DNA of 11,864 nucleotides from Planctomycetaceae bacterium. Its GTDB lineage: Bacteria; Planctomycetota; Planctomycetia; Pirellulales; Pirellulaceae. Under the pieces are notes generated by a model that was not told the origin of the DNA, ran no database searches, and saw only the letters and a list, made by a program, of their open reading frames with translations. Positions 7,804-11,864 of the stretch are shown here, piece by piece (position 1 is the stretch's first letter; each line of letters begins with the position of its first letter). Location: NCBI GenBank assembly GCA_005773145.1, contig SXHS01000017.1, positions 1 through 11,864 of the forward strand, written 5' to 3'. A program made the translations under genes and the position numbers.

Positions 7804-10719
7804 TTAGGGAGCCGAGGCAGTGGGTACCTGCTCCATGCGACGCATCTTGCGAGAGTACCAGACGTTGGGCGGCAGCTCGCCGAACGGCGGATAGGCGAAT
7901 TCCGGCAAACTGTTCGTCAATGCTGGTTGGGCAGACGCATCGTACAATTCGGGCCAGAAGCCCTGTTCATCGACCTGCAGCTGCTCCAAGTCCAAGAACA
8001 GGTCGATACGATTGAGCACATAGCGAATTTGCACAGCGGCGACGCTACTCAACGACGCGGTATACGCCTGCTGAGCCTCCAGGAAATCGCGCGCGGCGAT
8101 GTTGCGCACCCCCAACTGGAGCTGAAGCCGCGTGCTGACGACCCGTTCGTAAGCCAACGCGGCGCTGGCCACGGCAATCCGATACTGTTCGCGATCCAAC
8201 TGCAATTGCCGCAGATCATCACGGACTTCCAACTTGATGGAGTCCTCGAGGGCCAGCAATCCGCGCAAGGCTGCTTGGTAGTTGATAAGCGTCGCCCGGT
8301 ATTGATTGCGTTGTGACCGGCGGTTGAGGGGTGCGTCAAATTGAAACCCGAGACGCGTCGTACTATCGTCAAAATTGAAATCAAAGGGACGGTTCAAGTC
8401 TCGGGGGGTGCGAATGGATTGGGATGCATGCAGGTTCAGAATGCTGCGTAAGTCATCCCCCGCCAGCTTGATGGCTCGCCATGCGTCGGCCAAATCGCCC
8501 CGTTGATTCATGAGGTCGAATCGCTCCACAATGGCGGTCAGCATGGCATCGTCCACGGCCACCTGCAGGGCGGGCAGGCTGGCGTCACCGGTACTCAACG
8601 CCTGCTGGCTGATGCGCAACAAATCGGTGGTCAGCCCTAGGACTTTGTCCAGGTTCTCGCCTTCATTGGTCACCGGCACACCGGCCTTGCGGGCGATTTG
8701 ATCGGTCAACCGCTCCGTATCTTGTAACAAGGTCCGCGCCGCTTCCGCCAACTCGGCAACTTGGTCCAGCGCTCGCATACTGACCGCTTCATCCAAACGC
8801 ACTCGAAGGCCGTCCGCTTGTTGCTGCATCAATTCGATCTGCTCCCCCCATTTTTCCTCACCTGCAGCCGACTTTTGACGGAGAAGGGCCAGGCCCTGTG
8901 TATCGAACTCCAGCATGGCCTGCACGACGTCCATGGTGCGTTCAAACAGACGCAAAGGCGCGGGGCGTATATCCCCTTGTGCTTGTTGGAGGGCCGCGCG
9001 ATTCATGGCAACAACCTGACGCGTCTCTTCGATGGTCAGCTGAGTCGACAATTCTGCCAACTCTTTGTCTGCCAATTGGTTCTGCCCCAGCTCTTCCCTG
9101 AGACGATTCAGATCCGCCAGTCGTTGCGCCAAGTCCACCGCATTGTTAAGCAGCACGCTCCGATCGGGGCGCGGGTGATTGCGTTCCAGGTTTAAGCTGT
9201 TCTGCGATCGCCTCACCCGCTCACTCGACACTGCGGTGCGGCCTCGTAGCGTCAAGTCATCGAGCTCGCCCAATTGCAAATGCACGTCCAGTTCCGGCGG
9301 GAGGCCGAGGCGAAACTTCAGAGTGTCCAGTTCTTTCTCTAAGGATACGCAACTAGCGATCAATCGACTGCGGCTTGCCAGAGCATTTTGTTCCAACTGA
9401 TCGACCTGAAATCGTGGCAGGCGTCCCGTGCGATATTCCGCCTCCCCCTGATAGAAGGCGCGCCATGTGCTGAAGTAATCCTGAGTGTCGATCTCGATCC
9501 GCCGGTAGCTGAGCAACAAGCCGTAGTATTGCGAAGTCAAGTCACGGAAAAACACCTTGCGATAACGAGCGAAATCTCGGGCTGCGTAGACCACGTTTCG
9601 TTCGGCTTGCGTCAGCCGTTCGAACACCACATCCCGCTGCAGCAAGGGCTGGGTCAGTCCGAAGAACAGTTCGGAGCCAACGTCCGCAGAAAACCCATCC
9701 GGTCCGTTGAACGTCAACACCACGTCATTGGCAAACCGTGCAATGAAATCGCCACCACTGGCCAGGGTTTTCTCCATCGCCGCCGATGTATTGAACACCA
9801 GCGTGTTTTGCGTGACTCCGTCCTGGCGATCATGCGTGAACAATCCGTTCGTGCCATTGCCGAACGGCCGAAATTTGAGCATGAAGTCGTATCGTTCAAA
9901 CGTCAACCTGAGAGCAGCCAGATAGAGCAGTTCCTTTTGCGTCTGGTACTCACGGCTATTCACGAGCCCCACTTGCAAAAGATCTTCCAGGGCCATGCGA
10001 TCCGCATCGACTCGCTGCTCCCCAGTCGGTCCACGATCAAAACTCCGCTCATACTCCTCGCGCACCGAACCGAATTCAAACATCAAGCGGAGACAGTTGT
10101 CGGGCATCGAATCCCAGATGTCGTGCGGCAGAGGAGGGACACGCAGGGTAGCCGCCGGGGCGACCGGGGCGCGGCCATCCGAGGTTTCCAACCGCGCGGG
10201 CGCAGGGGACTTTGGAGTGTCAACGGCGTCACCGGATTCATCCGCGAGGGGACCATCGATTTCCTGCACCTCGGTCGCCTGCACCAAACGAATCAGCTCC
10301 GGCTGCGGGACCTGCTGGCGTACGGCGGATTCGACAGCCGTCACTCCATCCTCGGAAGTGATCTCATTATCCGGTGCCGTTTCAGCCGGCACAGCTGGCA
10401 ATCGCTCCCCGCCAGCCGCCGCCTGGGGACGAAACCGACGCGGGTCGCGCTCCGGGAACTCAGGTAGCGTGTAGCCGTAGAGCTGGGTTGTGGGGGGAGG
10501 TAGCGCCGGATCCGTTGGATTCGAAGGATCAAAGAACCGCGACGCCGGATGTGGGAGCACGTTGTAGCCGTCAGGAGGCTGCCAAGGCCGTTGGCCGCTC
10601 TTCTGGTGCAGGATTTGGTACGAGTCGCGGTCCGCATTCCGCAAATAGCGCGCGCGGGTACAGCCGGCTAGCAAAGCCAGCATCGCCAAGCACAACATGA
10701 TCCGTGCGCGCGGCTGCAC
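7804..10719 (-). CDS. TolC-like outer-membrane lipoprotein with a large central insertion
   Basis: A 971-residue outer-membrane-factor protein. The N-terminus QPRARIMLCLAMLALLAGC is a lipoprotein signal: basic start, hydrophobic core, lipobox LAGC with the modified Cys at 20. Residues about 45-200 are proline-rich and low in predicted order, a possible envelope spacer. The first outer-membrane efflux repeat spans about 245-480: long helices (ALEDLLQVGLVNSREYQTQ), a beta stretch near 313-338 and the typical FGLTQPLLQRDVVFERLTQAE-like segment from 353. The second spans about 722-915 (AMLTAIVERFDLMNQRGDL; GFQFDAPLNRRSQRNQYR; IAARDFLEAQQAYTASL). Between them, about 485-720 is a charged helical insertion absent from ordinary TolC, which is about 450-500 residues. 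The expected role is an efflux or secretion channel, but no periplasmic adaptor or inner-membrane pump is in the window. The GTG start at 10719 has a strong ribosome binding site. It lies 143 bases upstream of the nuclease gene, so co-transcription is uncertain. Confidence 0.9.
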   Translation of the reverse strand: MQPRARIMLCLAMLALLAGCTRARYLRNADRDSYQILHQKSGQRPWQPPDGYNVLPHPASRFFDPSNPTDPALPPPTTQLYGYTLPEFPERDPRRFRPQAAAGGERLPAVPAETAPDNEITSEDGVTAVESAVRQQVPQPELIRLVQATEVQEIDGPLADESGDAVDTPKSPAPARLETSDGRAPVAPAATLRVPPLPHDIWDSMPDNCLRLMFEFGSVREEYERSFDRGPTGEQRVDADRMALEDLLQVGLVNSREYQTQKELLYLAALRLTFERYDFMLKFRPFGNGTNGLFTHDRQDGVTQNTLVFNTSAAMEKTLASGGDFIARFANDVVLTFNGPDGFSADVGSELFFGLTQPLLQRDVVFERLTQAERNVVYAARDFARYRKVFFRDLTSQYYGLLLSYRRIEIDTQDYFSTWRAFYQGEAEYRTGRLPRFQVDQLEQNALASRSRLIASCVSLEKELDTLKFRLGLPPELDVHLQLGELDDLTLRGRTAVSSERVRRSQNSLNLERNHPRPDRSVLLNNAVDLAQRLADLNRLREELGQNQLADKELAELSTQLTIEETRQVVAMNRAALQQAQGDIRPAPLRLFERTMDVVQAMLEFDTQGLALLRQKSAAGEEKWGEQIELMQQQADGLRVRLDEAVSMRALDQVAELAEAARTLLQDTERLTDQIARKAGVPVTNEGENLDKVLGLTTDLLRISQQALSTGDASLPALQVAVDDAMLTAIVERFDLMNQRGDLADAWRAIKLAGDDLRSILNLHASQSIRTPRDLNRPFDFNFDDSTTRLGFQFDAPLNRRSQRNQYRATLINYQAALRGLLALEDSIKLEVRDDLRQLQLDREQYRIAVASAALAYERVVSTRLQLQLGVRNIAARDFLEAQQAYTASLSSVAAVQIRYVLNRIDLFLDLEQLQVDEQGFWPELYDASAQPALTNSLPEFAYPPFGELPPNVWYSRKMRRMEQVPTASAP

Positions 10720-10724
10720 ACGAG

Positions 10725-10730
10725 TCCTCC
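10725..10730 (-). promoter_or_regulatory. Strong Shine-Dalgarno fixing a GTG start for the TolC-like gene
   Basis: On the minus strand GGAGGA lies 5 bases before GTG 10719. This start yields a textbook lipoprotein signal (QPRAR before the core). The alternatives are ATG 10758, which adds 13 Cys/Arg/Trp-rich residues and would ignore this site, and ATG 10698, which would lose the positive charges. GTG 10719 is clearly the best. Confidence 0.75.
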
Positions 10731-10920
10731 ATCGACGGTCCCGACATCGCCAGCACAAACCCCCGGGGCATTACAACTTCTAATATCGGCGCATTCTGTC
10801 ACGCGATGGATGAGAAAGCGCTCCGAGTCGACATGCCGTTTGGAAAATCAGTCCGCATTCGGCTGGCTTGCGGGCGGTGCATTCCATTCATGGCAAGCTG
10901 GCAGGAGAATCCAATGGATG

Positions 10921-10943
10921 GCCACAGGCATCGTGCCTGTGGC
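10921..10943. repeat. Perfect 10-bp palindromic hairpin, REP-like intergenic repeat
   Basis: GCCACAGGCA (10921-10930) and TGCCTGTGGC (10934-10943) are perfect reverse complements around the 3-base loop TCG; in RNA, G-U and U-A pairs at 10919-10920 with 10944-10945 could extend the stem to 12. There is no T-run after it, and it lies more than 200 bases upstream of the TolC-like start, so a terminator is unlikely. The arm GCCTGTGGC recurs in the hairpin at 2374-2398. Likely one copy of a dispersed palindromic family; genome copy number cannot be seen here. Confidence 0.65.
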
Positions 10944-11112
10944 TACCCATCGCTGTTGCGCCATCATGTAGTCTCGACCACGACAGATTTTCCGTCCGGA
11001 AGCCGGTTCAAGTCGTCCGCTGGCAGCGAATCTGCAGTGGGGCCCCGAAAGCGAACATCCCCCAATCGCACCAAACTTCCCATCTCCGGCAAATCCCGTG
11101 GACGCGGTGGCT

Positions 11113-11136
11113 GGCACCGGGTTCGGCACCGGGTTC
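11113..11136. repeat. Two tandem copies of a 12-base unit
   Basis: GGCACCGGGTTC occurs twice head-to-tail with no mismatch, at 11113-11124 and 11125-11136. It is non-coding as far as can be seen and ends 13 bases upstream of the -35-like hexamer at 11150. It could be a slippage product or a pair of protein-binding sites. Confidence 0.7.
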
Positions 11137-11149
11137 CCGTCTGAGTTGA

Positions 11150-11177
11150 TTGACCGATTGCCCCAAATCGCTAGAAT
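11150..11177 (+). promoter_or_regulatory. Candidate sigma70-type promoter for the rightward lipoprotein frame
   Basis: TTGACC (11150-11155) and TAGAAT (11172-11177) are separated by 16 bases, each one or two mismatches from the consensus hexamers. A start near 11184 would give a leader of about 225 bases before ATG 11411. Planctomycete promoters are poorly defined, and such matches also arise by chance, so this is a suggestion only. Confidence 0.35.
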
Positions 11178-11398
11178 AGTCCGATAGAGGGGAGCCACGA
11201 TCCGCTGATGGTAGCTCGTCCGATCCGCTCAGACGATCAACGGAAGCCCGGTTTTGCCGTCGCCAACGCGATCCGCCAGGTCTCGTGGTTTCTGCCCTTT
11301 TTTTTGATGCCTGAATGGTTTTCGAGGGGGCGGGTTGAGGTTGTGCCATTCCGCGCGGAATCAGCCTCGAGTCTCGCTGGACGATGGGCCTAATATGT
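11178..11398 (+). other. Probable 5' leader of the small lipoprotein frame, no gene supported
   Basis: This stretch contains the direct repeat CGATCCGCT (11198-11206 and 11221-11229, 23 bases apart), an 8-T run at 11298-11305 without a stable hairpin before it, and a perfect 14-base palindrome at 11348-11361. A 61-codon frame at 11208-11393 is open, but the nearest ribosome-binding-like GAGGGGAG (11186-11193) is 14 bases from its ATG and the product resembles no family, so it is not called as a gene. Confidence 0.4.
11348..11361. repeat. Perfect 14-base palindrome upstream of the lipoprotein frame
   Basis: ATTCCGCGCGGAAT is exactly self-complementary, with its centre about 56 bases before ATG 11411. 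Its length and symmetry fit a dimeric repressor site, but no regulator can be assigned. Confidence 0.45.
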
Positions 11399-11403
11399 AA
11401 GGA
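11399..11403 (+). promoter_or_regulatory. Ribosome binding site deciding the lipoprotein frame start
   Basis: AAGGA lies 7 bases before ATG 11411. The upstream in-frame ATG at 11384 has no such site and would add nine residues before the signal peptide, so 11411 is preferred. Confidence 0.6.
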
Positions 11404-11410
11404 TACCACC

Positions 11411-11671
11411 ATGTCGTCGACTTGCACCAATCGGTACACGTTGTGCACCGAGCGGATTCCTTGGGGACTGAGTCTTGTAGTGTTGCTGGGATTGGGTTGG
11501 GGAACCGGTTGCAACACGCGAACTACACAACTCGGCAACGCTTCAACAGCGACAGACAAAGTTCGCGACGCATCGGACTCGGCAAACAGTCGGGTGGGGG
11601 CGAACCCTGAGGCGGTAGATTTCGCGGGCATGTCGACATCGACTACCGAGACCAAAGCACTGGCAACTTAG
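11411..11671 (+). CDS. Small lipoprotein-like protein, or 5' part of an interrupted gene
   Basis: An 86-codon frame, with ATG 11411 behind AAGGA. Residues 1-16 include basic residues, 17-33 (PWGLSLVVLLGLGWGTG) form a hydrophobic signal core, and Cys34 follows as a possible lipidation site. The lipobox is weak, because the residue at -3 is Gly rather than Leu/Val. The remainder is low-complexity and Thr/Ala/Ser-rich (ASTATDKVRDASDSANS; STSTTETKALAT), as in an unstructured envelope tail. The frame stops at TAG 11669-11671, but the same frame then runs open to the end of the window with the same Ala/Ser/Thr-rich style, so this may be the first part of a longer gene broken by a nonsense change, a sequencing error or readthrough. 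It is divergent from the TolC-like gene. Function unknown. Confidence 0.55.
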   Translation: MSSTCTNRYTLCTERIPWGLSLVVLLGLGWGTGCNTRTTQLGNASTATDKVRDASDSANSRVGANPEAVDFAGMSTSTTETKALAT

Positions 11672-11864
11672 GCGATTGAGGCTAAACCTTTGATTGCCAA
11701 GACCAACGATCCGACCGGCGCATCTGCCGCCTCGGAAGCGGCATCAGATGTTGGCCGACACACCGACGACTCACGCCCGGCCGAACCGCGGACAGTCTCA
11801 ACTTTGGCGACTCACAAACAGACCCGTAGTTTTCGACCAACTCGTAACGGAATCCCTATTCGGC
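11672..11864 (+). pseudogene. In-frame continuation after the TAG (possible rest of the lipoprotein gene)
   Basis: Read in the frame of the preceding gene, this stretch encodes about 64 codons without a stop, starting AIEAKPLIAKTNDPTGASAA and ending in a basic RSFRPTRNGIPIR-like segment at the window edge. The other two forward frames hit stops within the first few codons. No new start codon with a ribosome binding site is visible near 11672. The composition matches the part before the TAG, which supports one original gene. Confidence 0.4.

Larger units (their letters stand above)
10731..11149. other. Intergenic region without a convincing gene, with repeats
   Basis: Between the TolC-like gene (leftward) and the small lipoprotein frame (rightward) there is no reading frame that looks protein-coding. 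The open frames on both strands here have Arg/Ser/Pro-biased, motif-free translations and no placed ribosome binding site. The stretch holds the perfect palindrome at 10921-10943 and the tandem 12-mers at 11113-11136. It should also contain the promoter of the TolC-like gene, but I found no clear -35/-10 pair on the minus strand. Confidence 0.6.

Noticed and set aside
9388..10467. Open frame of about 359 codons on the + strand opposite the TolC-like gene
   Set aside because: It is a shadow of the well-supported lipoprotein gene; the translation shows no motif or signal and starts without a ribosome binding site.
11298..11305. Run of eight T as an intrinsic terminator
   Set aside because: No stable GC-rich hairpin immediately precedes it on the + strand, and no gene ends there.
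11208..11393. Small 61-codon frame on the + strand
   Set aside because: The nearest purine-rich site is 14 bases from the ATG, the product has no recognisable feature, and chance open frames of this length are common.
11391..11396. TAATAT as a -10 box for the lipoprotein frame
   Set aside because: Transcription would begin at about 11403, downstream of most of the ribosome binding site at 11399-11403, and there is no -35 match.
11008..11655. Open frame of about 215 codons on the - strand at the right side
   Set aside because: It is Arg/Ser/Pro-rich with no motif, runs through the tandem 12-mers and the 14-base palindrome, and is antisense to a frame with a signal peptide and a ribosome binding site.
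1..11864. Mobile element, phage, CRISPR or toxin-antitoxin system
   Set aside because: No transposase, integrase, spaced repeat array, Cas protein or small two-gene toxin pair was seen; the genes look like ordinary chromosomal content.

Overview
The window looks like chromosomal DNA from a planctomycete, probably of the Pirellulales type. This is an inference from protein style: a very long lipoprotein TolC-like protein with a proline-rich head and a large central insertion, a long YhaN-type ATPase paired with an SbcD/YhaO-type nuclease, a GTG start behind a strong Shine-Dalgarno, and short palindromic intergenic repeats. No rRNA, tRNA, CRISPR array, transposase or phage gene was seen, and base composition looks even across the genes (judged by eye, not computed).

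Layout. Positions 1-2362 read rightward: the 3' end of an unrecognised gene (1-345), an unrecognised secreted-type protein (371-1258) and a WYL-domain transcriptional regulator (1316-2362). A 48-base convergent gap with a hairpin (2374-2396) separates these from a leftward block, which is transcribed in the order: TolC-like outer-membrane lipoprotein (10719-7804), 143-base gap, SbcD/YhaO-like metallophosphoesterase (7660-6386), YhaN/SbcC-like coiled-coil ATPase (6389-2853, sharing an ATGA start/stop with the nuclease) and a small AIG2-type gamma-glutamylcyclotransferase-like protein (2842-2411, 10 bases after the ATPase). About 690 bases (10720-11410) without a convincing gene follow. They hold a perfect 10-bp palindromic repeat, a 12-base tandem duplication, a sigma70-like promoter candidate and a 14-base palindrome. 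The right edge carries a small lipoprotein-like reading frame (11411-11671) that ends at an in-frame TAG, after which the same frame stays open to the window end.

How the genes fit together. The nuclease and ATPase almost certainly form an SbcCD/Mre11-Rad50-like DNA-end-processing complex; both halves carry their key catalytic motifs and are translationally coupled. The cyclotransferase-like gene looks co-transcribed with them, but a functional link is not evident from the sequence. The WYL regulator ends tail-to-tail with this operon; WYL proteins often control DNA-damage or defence genes, so a regulatory link is possible but unproven. The TolC-like protein has no membrane-fusion or pump partner in the window.

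I did not find a clearly new biological system. The items most worth checking are the interrupted lipoprotein frame at the right edge, the cyclotransferase-like gene coupled to the repair nuclease operon, the central insertion in the TolC-like protein, and the shared palindromic intergenic element.
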